A stretch of DNA of 11,757 nucleotides, from positions 1 to 11,757 of the forward strand of contig JAAFIT010000030.1 in assembly GCA_013298745.1 (NCBI GenBank), read 5' to 3'. Each line of letters opens with the position of its first letter. Positions within the stretch are counted from its first letter, which is position 1. This document shows positions 1 through 6,563 of the stretch, piece after piece. This DNA is from Sphingomonadales bacterium. Lineage in GTDB: Bacteria; Pseudomonadota; Alphaproteobacteria; Sphingomonadales; Sphingomonadaceae. The notes under the pieces were generated by a model, which saw only the letters and a program-made list of their open reading frames with translations, was not told where the DNA came from and ran no database searches. A program made the translations under genes and the position numbers.

Positions 1-327
1 GAGCTGCACGAACTCTGGGATGGCGCCTTCGATCCAACCGGCACCGGCGGCGGCGATGAAGCGGGCGATGTCACACGGCTGCACACTGCACTGTCGGCAC
101 GGCAGACAGCATTCCGGCCCGGCGGCGACTTCACGGCCTGGATCGGCGAAAGCGAAGCGCTCGCCCGTGATCGCGCCTATCGCGGCCCGGCACTCCAGGC
201 CAGCGCCGTCGCTGCCAACGCACCGGCGATGACACCGGCCTATATGACCATGCTGCGCAGCATTGCCGAACAACGGATCGTCGCCGCTGGGGCGCGGATG
301 GGGCAGACACTCAGCGGCTTGCGCTAA
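1..327 (+). CDS. S1/P1 nuclease, C-terminal fragment (5' end outside window)
   Basis: Frame 1 is open from the left edge to a TAA at 325-327 and encodes the last 108 residues. The fragment opens with ELHELWD, which matches the LHxxWD segment of S1/P1 zinc-dependent nucleases. In that family the His and the Asp four residues later are ligands of the zinc cluster (here H3 and D7 of the fragment). The rest fits the family's C-terminus: a helix with WIGESEALARDRAY, then TPAYMTMLRSIAEQRIVAAG and a final short helix ending SGLR. Family members are usually exported phosphodiesterases that cut single-stranded DNA/RNA and 3'-nucleotides, and have about 260-330 residues, so roughly two thirds of the gene lies outside. 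The signal peptide and N-terminal Trp ligand cannot be checked. It converges on the next gene across a hairpin repeat. The family call rests on one motif plus the general shape of the C-terminus. Confidence 0.78.
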   Translation, partial: ELHELWDGAFDPTGTGGGDEAGDVTRLHTALSARQTAFRPGGDFTAWIGESEALARDRAYRGPALQASAVAANAPAMTPAYMTMLRSIAEQRIVAAGARMGQTLSGLR

Positions 328-340
328 ACCGTAGCATAAG

Positions 341-403
341 GCGCCTCCGGCGGCTGGGGCCTGTGGCCCCGTCACCCCGGACTTGATCCGGGGCGCCGGA
401 GGC
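341..403. repeat. Composite intergenic hairpin repeat (three-way junction), copy 1
   Basis: Between two convergent genes, a 10-bp outer stem (343-352 gcctccggcg with 394-403 cgccggaggc) encloses two further perfect hairpins. The first is ggggcc-tgt-ggcccc at 356-370. The second is ccccgga-cttga-tccgggg at 375-393. Transcribed from either strand this folds as a three-way junction. Positions 341-378 closely match a second copy at 10246-10283. The inner 372-393 hairpin resembles a separate short palindrome that I recall as abundant between genes in alphaproteobacteria; this recollection was not checked. The position is right for bidirectional termination between the nuclease gene and the PGPGW-like gene. 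There is no T-run after the stem, so any termination would not be classical intrinsic. Confidence 0.75.
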
Positions 404-435
404 ACGCGTTTCATGGCTTAACGTCGCCGGGCCGA

Positions 436-750
436 TCAGGCCGTCGGATGAATATCGCCGTCGATCACCGGTTCGGCGGGCTTGGGCTTGCGCTTGCGGC
501 GCAGGCCGAAATCGACGGCGCGGCGGACGCGCGGATAGCGCCTTGTGTGGCGCAGATAGCGGCGGCGGGCCCAGCGCGAATTGCGCAGCACCAGGGCAAA
601 GCCGAAGCTGAAGATCAGGATGCCGAGTGGGCCAGGCGTGGGGATGCCGACAATCGGTGCGACGAGCATCAACAACACGCCGAGCGCAAGTTGAAAGACA
701 CGAAAAGGCTGGCTGCGGACGAGGGTTTGAAGGAAGGCCGGCCGTTGCAC
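436..750 (-). CDS. Small PGPGW-like two-helix membrane protein
   Basis: A 104-residue protein with two hydrophobic segments (about residues 18-35 and 38-56) joined by a short turn, IPTPGPLG. This resembles the proline/glycine turn of the PGPGW family of putative transmembrane proteins. A strongly basic tail (residues 57-91, with RRRYLR, RRYP and RRKRKPK) follows and is predicted cytoplasmic by the positive-inside rule. The function of such proteins is unknown. The start is a GTG at 748-750; an in-frame TAG lies four codons upstream, so the reading frame cannot extend far. No good Shine-Dalgarno sequence precedes it, which leaves the exact start uncertain. It diverges from comM. A competing frame on this strand is longer but has no family-like features. 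Confidence 0.68.
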   Translation of the reverse strand: MQRPAFLQTLVRSQPFRVFQLALGVLLMLVAPIVGIPTPGPLGILIFSFGFALVLRNSRWARRRYLRHTRRYPRVRRAVDFGLRRKRKPKPAEPVIDGDIHPTA

Positions 751-819
751 GATGGCGACCGTCTAGGCCGCGGTTATGGCAACAACAAGACGGCAACAAT
801 GCCGCAGCAAATCCCGCAC

Positions 820-848
820 TTGAGGCGCGTGTTTTTGCTCTCTACTGT
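820..848 (+). promoter_or_regulatory. Possible sigma-70-type promoter of comM
   Basis: TTGAGG (820-825) and TACTGT (843-848) are separated by 17 nt, about 35-40 nt upstream of the comM TTG codon. The -35 box matches 4/6 of the consensus and the -10 matches 3/6, including the conserved first two bases and the final T. It lies in the 139-bp region between the divergent PGPGW-like gene and comM. This is pattern matching only. Confidence 0.3.
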
Positions 849-877
849 TGCAGCTTCGCCACCACGGCGCGGCTTTT

Positions 878-883
878 GAAGGA
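878..883 (+). promoter_or_regulatory. Ribosome binding site deciding the TTG start of comM
   Basis: GAAGGA lies 6 nt upstream of the TTG at 890-892. It favours that codon over the more upstream in-frame TTG at 848, which would add 14 residues unlike the family. Confidence 0.6.
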
Positions 884-889
884 TGTGCT

Positions 890-2398
890 TTGGTCGCTCA
901 TGTCGGCACCGTCGCGTTTTTGGGCCTCGACGCACGGCGCGTCGATGTGCAGGTGCAGATATCATCGGGTGCGGCCGGATTTCTGACCGTCGGTCTGCCC
1001 GACAAGGCGGTGAAGGAAAGCCGGGAGCGCGTGCAGGCGGCCTTGCACGCCATCGGGCTGGCACTGCCGCCGCGCCGGGTGGTCGTCAATCTGTCGCCGG
1101 CCGATCTGCCCAAGGAAGGCAGCCATTACGACCTGCCGATTGCGCTCGGGCTGCTCGGCGCCATGGGCGTTATCCCCACCGATGCGCTTGAAGGCTTTCT
1201 GGTGGTCGGCGAGCTCAGTCTGGATGGCCGGCTGGCGCCGGTGCCGGGCGTTCTGCTGGCGGCGCTGCACGCCGCCGAGCATGAACTCGGCCTGATCTGC
1301 CCGGCGTCGCAGGGCGGCGAGGCAGCCTGGGCCGGCGAGGTCGACGTGGTAGCGGCACCCGATCTGCTGGCGCTGCTCAACCATCTGAAGGGCACGCAAC
1401 TGCTGTCACCGCCGGTGCGCAGCCTTGCCGAACTGACGCGCAGCGGCCCGGATTTTGCCGAGATCAAGGGCCAGGAAACCGCCAAGCGCGCCGTGGAGAT
1501 TGCTGCCGCCGGCGGCCACAACCTGCTGATGAGCGGCCCGCCGGGATCGGGCAAATCACTGCTCGCCGCGGCGCTGCCGGGCATCCTGCCCGAACTGACG
1601 CCGGCCGAAGCGCTCGAAGTGTCGATGGTCGCCTCGATGGCCGGCGAATTGGACGGCGGGCGGCTGGTACGCACCCGGCCGTTTCGCGCGCCCCATCACA
1701 GCGCCTCGATGCCGGCGCTGGTCGGTGGTGGCGCCCGTGCCCGGCCCGGCGAAGTGAGCCTCGCGCATCTCGGCATATTGTTTCTCGACGAGCTGCCGGA
1801 GTTTCAACGCGGCGTACTCGATTCGCTGCGCCAGCCACTCGAAACCGGGACGGTGATGGTGGCGCGCGCCGCCTTGCATGTCAGCTATCCGGCGCGGGTG
1901 CAGTTGATCGCCGCGATGAACCCCTGCCGCTGCGGCTATCTCGGCGATGCGTCGCGCGCCTGTTCGCGCGCACCCAAATGCGCCGTCGATTATCAGGCGC
2001 GGCTGTCCGGCCCGCTGCTCGATCGCATCGACCTGCATGTCGAGGTGCCCGCCGTCAGTGCCGCCGATCTGACACTGCCGCCGCCAGCCGAATCGTCCGC
2101 CGATGTTGCCGCGCGCGTGGCGGCGGCGCGGGCGATCCAGACGGCGCGCTATACCGGCCATGCGGCACGCACCAATGCCGAGGCCGATGGCAAGCTGCTC
2201 GAAGCGGCGGCGACGCCCGACGAGGCGGGGCGCAAATTGCTGGCCCAGGCCGCCGAATCGCTGCGGCTGTCGGCGCGCGGCTATACGCGAGTGCTGCGCG
2301 TCGCGCGCACGCTCGCCGATCTGGCGGCGTGCGAAACCATCGGCCGCATTCACATCGCCGAGGCGTTAAGCTACCGTCGCCAGATGCCGTCGAACTGA
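890..2398 (+). CDS. comM: YifB/ComM family Mg-chelatase-like AAA+ ATPase
   Basis: A 502-residue protein with the full ComM layout. It has an N-terminal ChlI/S5-like domain (about residues 15-140, with VGLPDKAVKESRERVQAAL), a Mg-chelatase-type AAA+ core and a C-terminal helical Mg_chelatase_C domain. Walker A is GPPGSGKS at 216-223. Walker B is ILFLDE with D300 and E301. NPCRCGY at 344-350 is the family's Cys motif, with Arg where many members have Pro. LLDRIDLHVEVP follows, with R379 in the arginine-finger region. ComM is known as a hexameric helicase that promotes branch migration during integration of transforming DNA; it is also common in bacteria not known to be competent. The start at TTG 890 gives the expected MVAH-TVAFLG N-terminus and has a good ribosome binding site. 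DUF805 follows 9 nt after the stop, suggesting co-transcription. No frame break is seen. Confidence 0.93.
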   Translation: MVAHVGTVAFLGLDARRVDVQVQISSGAAGFLTVGLPDKAVKESRERVQAALHAIGLALPPRRVVVNLSPADLPKEGSHYDLPIALGLLGAMGVIPTDALEGFLVVGELSLDGRLAPVPGVLLAALHAAEHELGLICPASQGGEAAWAGEVDVVAAPDLLALLNHLKGTQLLSPPVRSLAELTRSGPDFAEIKGQETAKRAVEIAAAGGHNLLMSGPPGSGKSLLAAALPGILPELTPAEALEVSMVASMAGELDGGRLVRTRPFRAPHHSASMPALVGGGARARPGEVSLAHLGILFLDELPEFQRGVLDSLRQPLETGTVMVARAALHVSYPARVQLIAAMNPCRCGYLGDASRACSRAPKCAVDYQARLSGPLLDRIDLHVEVPAVSAADLTLPPPAESSADVAARVAAARAIQTARYTGHAARTNAEADGKLLEAAATPDEAGRKLLAQAAESLRLSARGYTRVLRVARTLADLAACETIGRIHIAEALSYRRQMPSN

Positions 2399-2407
2399 AA
2401 GGCCATC

Positions 2408-2794
2408 ATGGACAAGACGCCAACGCAGTGGATGATCGAGCCGCTGCGCAAATATGCCACGTTCGAAGGCCGCGCCCGGCGCAAGGAATTCTGGTGGTTT
2501 GAGCTTTTCGTGTTTCTGGTTAGCCTGGTGCTGGTTCTGGCCGAAATCGCTGTTGTTGGCCTTGATGCAGCGCTTGAAGCGCACTTTGGACCGGGCACCT
2601 TGTTCACGCTTGCCATTTTTGTCCCCAGCATTGCCGTTACATTCCGGCGCCTGCACGACATTGATCGATCGGCATGGTGGTTCCTGATCATCTTGATCCC
2701 ATTCATCGGCCCCGTCATATTGTTGGTCTGGCACTGTCAGCGCGGCACAATCGGTCCCAACCGCTTCGGTCCCGATCCGCTCGCCGGTGAATAA
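2408..2794 (+). CDS. DUF805 family inner-membrane protein
   Basis: A 128-residue protein carrying the three DUF805 signatures: GRARRKEFWWF at 21-31, RRLHDIDRSAWW at 80-91 and GPNRFGPDP at 116-124. Hydrophobic segments span about 28-52, 63-78 and 88-109, so it is a small polytopic inner-membrane protein like E. coli YhaH/YhaI. No biochemical role is established for the family. The ATG start is preceded by GAAAGG about 5-6 nt upstream, overlapping the comM stop codon region. The 9-nt spacing suggests translational or transcriptional coupling to comM, although the pairing need not be functional. The length is typical of the family. Confidence 0.9.
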   Translation: MDKTPTQWMIEPLRKYATFEGRARRKEFWWFELFVFLVSLVLVLAEIAVVGLDAALEAHFGPGTLFTLAIFVPSIAVTFRRLHDIDRSAWWFLIILIPFIGPVILLVWHCQRGTIGPNRFGPDPLAGE

Positions 2795-2876
2795 TAGGCT
2801 TTTGGGCAATGTGGTGGCTTGCGATAGGCCATGTTGCTCCGCGATAGTGCAAAACTGACCTTCGGAAAGGACCAGC

Positions 2877-3344
2877 ATGGGTATCATCGATTTCTTCAAG
2901 GACACGCTCGGCATCACCCCCGATGCCGATGACATCAAGGCCGAGATCGCCAAGCTCGGGCTCAACGTCCAGAACTTCAATGTCGTCATCACCGATGGCG
3001 TCGCCACCGTGACCGGCCTTGCCGTCAACCGTGCCGAAGCCTCGAAGATCGTCATGGCGGTCGGCAACACCAAGGGCATCACCAAGGTCGACAACCAGAT
3101 GCGCGTGCCGCTGTCGTCGCTGCCGGCGCCGCCGCCGACTGCTGCCCCCACCGACGATGCCGATGCCGATGAAGAAGCCGTGGTGTTCTACCCGGTCGAA
3201 AAGGGCGAAACCCTGTCAGGCATCGCCAAGCGGCTTTATGGCGACCCCAACAAGTACATGAAGATCTTCGAAGCCAACAAGCCGATGCTGAAGGATCCCG
3301 ACAAGATCTATCCTGGCCAGGTGCTGCGCGTCCCGCCGCTTTGA
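2877..3344 (+). CDS. kbp: BON-LysM protein of the Kbp (YgaU) type
   Basis: A 155-residue protein with the same architecture as E. coli Kbp/YgaU (149 residues). It starts with a short helix (GIIDFFKDTLG), then a BON domain at about 20-95 (VVITDGVATVTGLAVNRAEA, then AVGNTKGITKVDNQM). An acidic Pro/Ala linker follows at about 97-118. A C-terminal LysM domain covers about 104-155, with FYPVEKGETLSGIAKRLYGD, KIFEANKPMLKDPDKIYPGQ and VLRVPP. There is no signal peptide, as in Kbp, which in E. coli is a cytoplasmic potassium-binding protein; a peptidoglycan role via LysM is the other reading. The ATG has a strong GGAAAGG Shine-Dalgarno 6 nt upstream. The 82-nt gap after DUF805 is long enough for its own promoter, but none stands out. 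A perfect hairpin follows the stop. Confidence 0.93.
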   Translation: MGIIDFFKDTLGITPDADDIKAEIAKLGLNVQNFNVVITDGVATVTGLAVNRAEASKIVMAVGNTKGITKVDNQMRVPLSSLPAPPPTAAPTDDADADEEAVVFYPVEKGETLSGIAKRLYGDPNKYMKIFEANKPMLKDPDKIYPGQVLRVPPL

Positions 3345-3353
3345 TGTGACCAC

Positions 3354-3393
3354 GAATAACGGCATCCCGGGCGAGCCCGGGATGCCGTTATTC
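3354..3393. terminator. Perfect 18-bp inverted repeat, bidirectional terminator of kbp and yjbH
   Basis: The arms at 3354-3371 and 3376-3393 are exact reverse complements (gaataacggcatcccggg on each strand) around a 4-nt cgag loop. It begins 9 nt after the kbp stop. Its other arm contains the last sense codon and the TAA of yjbH (3388-3390), so the yjbH stop codon is inside the stem. No long T-run follows on either strand. The AATAAC/GTTATT ends give a partly A/T-rich stem base. The symmetry and the convergent position make termination of both units likely. Confidence 0.85.
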
Positions 3394-5718
3394 GGTGATG
3401 CCGTTCCAGCCGTTGATGAGCTTGGAACTGCGCGTCGGATCGGTTGTGCCGATCAACGGCTGACGGATCACCAACTGCTGGCCACCGTCGCGGATCAGCG
3501 GGCGATAGGCGACACCGATCGCGGCACGCGTATTGCGGTTGTAGATGAGGTTGAGCGGCAGGATCATGTAGATCCCCTTGTCGAAACGACCCTCGCCGAA
3601 TTCTTCGGCCGACACATCGGTGAAGGTCGCAAAGGCGCCAACGCGCACCCCCGATTCAAAGGTGCGCGAGACATCGAAGGTGACCCCGAAGTCCTTGGCC
3701 AGATAGCGGCCGACGCGCACCGACGCGTCGATCCGCGGCTTGGGGAATGACAGATAGCCGGTGACATAGCCGGTCAGCACCCGGTAGTCCTGCAGGCTGA
3801 ACATCTGGTTGAAATCGCGCTGGCCGACATAGCTCAGCTCGGCGCCGATCGCCCAGTTCTGCAAGGCCGGGCGATACAGCATCTCGGCGCCGAAACCGGC
3901 GAACATTTCTTCGAGATAGCCGCCATAGACATGGCCATAAAGCGATGGGGCGATGTTGAATGTGTAATCCGTTTGCAAGAACGCGATCGCCGTGGTGCCC
4001 TGGCGCAGATACTCGGCGATATTGCTCCGCACCGGCGGCAATTGCGAATCGGTCGCCACGCGCAGTTTGTCGAAATTGTTGCTGACATTGAGTGTGAACT
4101 GGCCGCTGGCATCCCAGCCGCGTCCGAACAAAATGCCGCCGTTCAGCGCGATATAGGCCTGATAGAGAATGAACTGTTCGGGCCGACCGATGGTGGTCTT
4201 CAGCCCCGGCCGCACCGAATAAAGGAAAGCCGGATAGGCGGCATCGACCAGCCCCTTGACCTCGGCCTTTTCCAGGCTGAGCGGCGGATTGGTAATCTCG
4301 ACATCCTTGAGCAGCTTGTCGACTGCCGGGCCGCGGCGATCCTGCACGGCTTCGATCAGGCCGGCGCGCGGCACCTTGACGGCCACCGTCTCGACACCGT
4401 TTTCAACCAGCACGATGTTGACATATTCATATTCGGGCGGGAGCACCGAGAAGGCAGCGCGGGCAATGCGGCCAACACCGGTGGCAGCATTGTAGAAGCG
4501 CGTCTGGCCGACGAACAATTCGGCAGTATCACCCTTGAAATTCGCCGAGTATAGCGCTGTTCCCTGGATCGCCAATGCCTTGATCAAGCGCTTGTCGAGC
4601 GGCCCTTCGGCGGGGATCAGCGTATCCGTCGGCGAAATCGCCAGCACACCGCCACGCGGCTGGGCGGCAGCGCCGATCACCCCGGGAACAAGCTTGTTGC
4701 TGTTCAGCGGCTGCCCGCCATTGTCCGGAATCGGCTGAGGCTCGGGCGCGACCGGCGCGCCGGGTGGGTCGAACTTCGGCGGCACCGTGGTGCGATGGAA
4801 ATTGGTGTTGGCAGTGATGGTGAAGCCGAAACGATTGCCGCGTTGCAGGCTGGCCGTCGCGTGCAACCACGGCAGGATGCGATAATCCAGCCCGGCGTTG
4901 ATCGCCGTCTTCACCGGCTGGGCGTTGTCGAGCGCTTCCTGCTGATAGCTGTTCGAATCATATTCGACCTTGAGCGTCAGCCCGCGGATCGGCGTTACAT
5001 ATTGAATGCCGCCGAAAAAGCCGACGCGCGGCCCGCGGAAATAGACATTGTTGAAGGTCCCGCCACCCGCGGTGAATGGCTCGCGATATTCAAAGCTGGG
5101 AAACACCACCGCCACCGGATTGCGGATATGCCCGCGCGTGCCGAGATTGCCCCAGGCGACGCCGAAGGACGCATCGAGCGGCCCGAAATTCTTGTTGGCG
5201 ACGATATATTCCGAACTGAACAGCCCGGTGCCGATAAAGTCCCGCGCCCCAATGGCAATTGCCGGCCGGATGCGGCCTTCATCGAACAGCTTCAACTTGA
5301 TGTCGAAACCACGATCCTTGTAGGTCTGGTCGCCGCTGAAGTCCGGAACGTCGGAATACAGCCGGTTGCTGACGGAGGTATAGCGCAGCGTCCCTTCCAG
5401 CCATGGCATCGCCTGCAACGTGACGAAATAGCGATCATACGGCCGCACCCGATTGAACCCGACCGTCAGCTCGCCATCACGCGAAAAGCGCGCTGTCGGC
5501 GTCTGCAGCAGGCCGACCCCACCGAAGTCATTGGTCAACGCCGGCACCGGATAGGGATCGAAGGGCGCCGCTGCCACGGGGGCGGCGATGCCGGCGAGCG
5601 ATGAAACACCCGACAACAACAGTCCGCGGCGGGCAAAGGCTGAAAGGGCCCGGCGTCGAAGGCCGGCGGGCGCCAGGGCAGACGTCACAGTTACGCAAAC
5701 TCCAATTCGGCTTCCCAA
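3388..5718 (-). CDS. yjbH: YjbH-family outer-membrane protein (exopolysaccharide locus)
   Basis: A 776-residue exported protein. After a signal peptide (hydrophobic stretch about 32-45, cleavage near PVAAA at 47-51) the mature part begins PFDPYPVPALTNDFGG. It continues with VGLLQTPTARF, GELTVGFNRVRPYDRYF and LEGTLRYTSVSNRLY, which is the hallmark start of YjbH/GfcD proteins. Many alternating aromatic/polar strands fit a beta-barrel, with a proline-rich insert at about 310-330 (APVAPEPQPIP) and a middle domain at about 370-480. In E. coli YjbH and its paralogue GfcD belong to loci for extracellular polysaccharide and group 4 capsule, and are placed in the outer membrane; their exact step is unresolved. 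The outermost start is TTG at 5716-5718; GTG at 5686-5688, with GGAG 11 nt upstream, is a plausible alternative giving 766 residues. A twin-arginine pair (R30-R31) precedes the hydrophobic core. It diverges from yjbF. Confidence 0.88.
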   Translation of the reverse strand: MGSRIGVCVTVTSALAPAGLRRRALSAFARRGLLLSGVSSLAGIAAPVAAAPFDPYPVPALTNDFGGVGLLQTPTARFSRDGELTVGFNRVRPYDRYFVTLQAMPWLEGTLRYTSVSNRLYSDVPDFSGDQTYKDRGFDIKLKLFDEGRIRPAIAIGARDFIGTGLFSSEYIVANKNFGPLDASFGVAWGNLGTRGHIRNPVAVVFPSFEYREPFTAGGGTFNNVYFRGPRVGFFGGIQYVTPIRGLTLKVEYDSNSYQQEALDNAQPVKTAINAGLDYRILPWLHATASLQRGNRFGFTITANTNFHRTTVPPKFDPPGAPVAPEPQPIPDNGGQPLNSNKLVPGVIGAAAQPRGGVLAISPTDTLIPAEGPLDKRLIKALAIQGTALYSANFKGDTAELFVGQTRFYNAATGVGRIARAAFSVLPPEYEYVNIVLVENGVETVAVKVPRAGLIEAVQDRRGPAVDKLLKDVEITNPPLSLEKAEVKGLVDAAYPAFLYSVRPGLKTTIGRPEQFILYQAYIALNGGILFGRGWDASGQFTLNVSNNFDKLRVATDSQLPPVRSNIAEYLRQGTTAIAFLQTDYTFNIAPSLYGHVYGGYLEEMFAGFGAEMLYRPALQNWAIGAELSYVGQRDFNQMFSLQDYRVLTGYVTGYLSFPKPRIDASVRVGRYLAKDFGVTFDVSRTFESGVRVGAFATFTDVSAEEFGEGRFDKGIYMILPLNLIYNRNTRAAIGVAYRPLIRDGGQQLVIRQPLIGTTDPTRSSKLINGWNGITE

Positions 5719-5799
5719 CGCGCTGTGCGTCTCATATAGCCAGTTTCCGCCTAGTGCCAGCGCTACCGTGCGCCTCAGTTACCAACGTCCGGGGATTTT

Positions 5800-6459
5800 A
5801 TGGTCGAAACGCTGAGCCGCCGCCATCTGCTGGTTTCGGCGGCTGGTCTTGGCGTTGCGGCCTGCAGCGCCGACACCCGTAAAACCTCGCCGTTCTGGAG
5901 CACGGTCACCAACAACCGGCCGCAAAAGGCCGATGCCGATATCCGCACCTATGCCGATGCACTGCCCTATCCATCGATGCTGTTCTGGTTCGATGGGCAG
6001 GCGCGCTCGCTGATCGTGCTCGGCAAGGACGGTGCTGATGAACATCGCACCTGGTACACCGCCGACAAACAGGCGATCACCACCTTTGGCCCCTTCATCA
6101 TCAGCGCTATCGGCACCGAGATCGAATTGCGCGAGACGATCTTCAGCGATGGCTGGTCGAGCGATGTGCGCAAGCTTGTCGGCACGTCGCTGAGCCGTCA
6201 GACGCGGGTGGCCTTGCGCGGCGAGGAGGCCATGGCGACGCTCGCTTCGCGATTCTCCGACGCCGGGATGACGACGATCAACGTGCTGGGCACCGAAGTC
6301 CCGGCCCGGCGGATCGACGAAGCGGTGGTCGCCGATCGCCGCGTGCGCATGCTCAACAGCTATTGGGTCGATCCGGCGAACGGCAACTGGTTGAAGACGC
6401 GCCAGCAGGTCATCCCGATGATGCCGCCGACCAACACGATCATGCTCAAGGCATCCTGA
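5800..6459 (+). CDS. yjbF: YjbF/GfcB-family lipoprotein
   Basis: A 219-residue protein. The N-terminus has SRRHLL at 6-11, a hydrophobic stretch, and a lipobox VAAC with the predicted acylated Cys at position 22, so it is an exported lipoprotein. The mature region resembles the YjbF/GfcB (group 4 capsule lipoprotein) family. It includes PYPSMLFWFDGQARSLIVLG, then WYTADKQAITTFGPFIISAIG near 75-100 and a C-terminal RMLNSYWVDPANGNWLKTRQ that ends in a short strand. In E. coli the F and H proteins belong to the same polysaccharide export locus. Here yjbF diverges from yjbH across 81 nt, so a shared control region is likely. The ATG is preceded by GGGGA about 4-5 nt upstream. The SRR motif makes Tat export possible, though Sec cannot be excluded. 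Confidence 0.86.
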   Translation: MVETLSRRHLLVSAAGLGVAACSADTRKTSPFWSTVTNNRPQKADADIRTYADALPYPSMLFWFDGQARSLIVLGKDGADEHRTWYTADKQAITTFGPFIISAIGTEIELRETIFSDGWSSDVRKLVGTSLSRQTRVALRGEEAMATLASRFSDAGMTTINVLGTEVPARRIDEAVVADRRVRMLNSYWVDPANGNWLKTRQQVIPMMPPTNTIMLKAS

Positions 6460-6515
6460 GGCAGATCACCGCCAGCAGGTCGCGTCGCCCGGGTTATCGC
6501 CCGGATTCAAGACAC

Positions 6516-6543
6516 AAAAAACCCCGACGCGGAGCGCCGGGGT
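6516..6543 (-). terminator. Intrinsic terminator of the YjbE-like gene (possibly also of yjbF)
   Basis: The arms accccgacgc (6521-6530) and gcgccggggt (6534-6543) pair at 9 of 10 positions around a 3-nt loop. Read on the minus strand the stem is followed by six T residues (A-run at 6516-6521), a classical intrinsic terminator 20 nt past the YjbE-like stop codon. On the plus strand only CTTT follows, so termination of yjbF would be weaker. A smaller hairpin ccggg-ttatcg-cccgg near 6489-6504 lies between it and yjbF. Confidence 0.85.
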
Positions 6544-6563
6544 CTTTCGCGACGTACGAAGTC

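Noticed and set aside
311..799. 162-codon minus-strand frame overlapping the PGPGW-like gene
   Set aside because: The translation is Arg/Pro/His/Cys-rich and covers the hairpin repeat. The 436-750 frame has clear membrane helices and is the better gene.
1556..2353. 265-codon minus-strand open frame inside comM
   Set aside because: It is antisense to the well-conserved ATPase core and rich in Arg/Gly/Gln with no domain, so it is a shadow frame.
4795..5604. 269-codon plus-strand open frame inside yjbH
   Set aside because: It is the antisense shadow of a high-GC gene, and its composition is typical of a complementary-strand frame with no recognisable domain.
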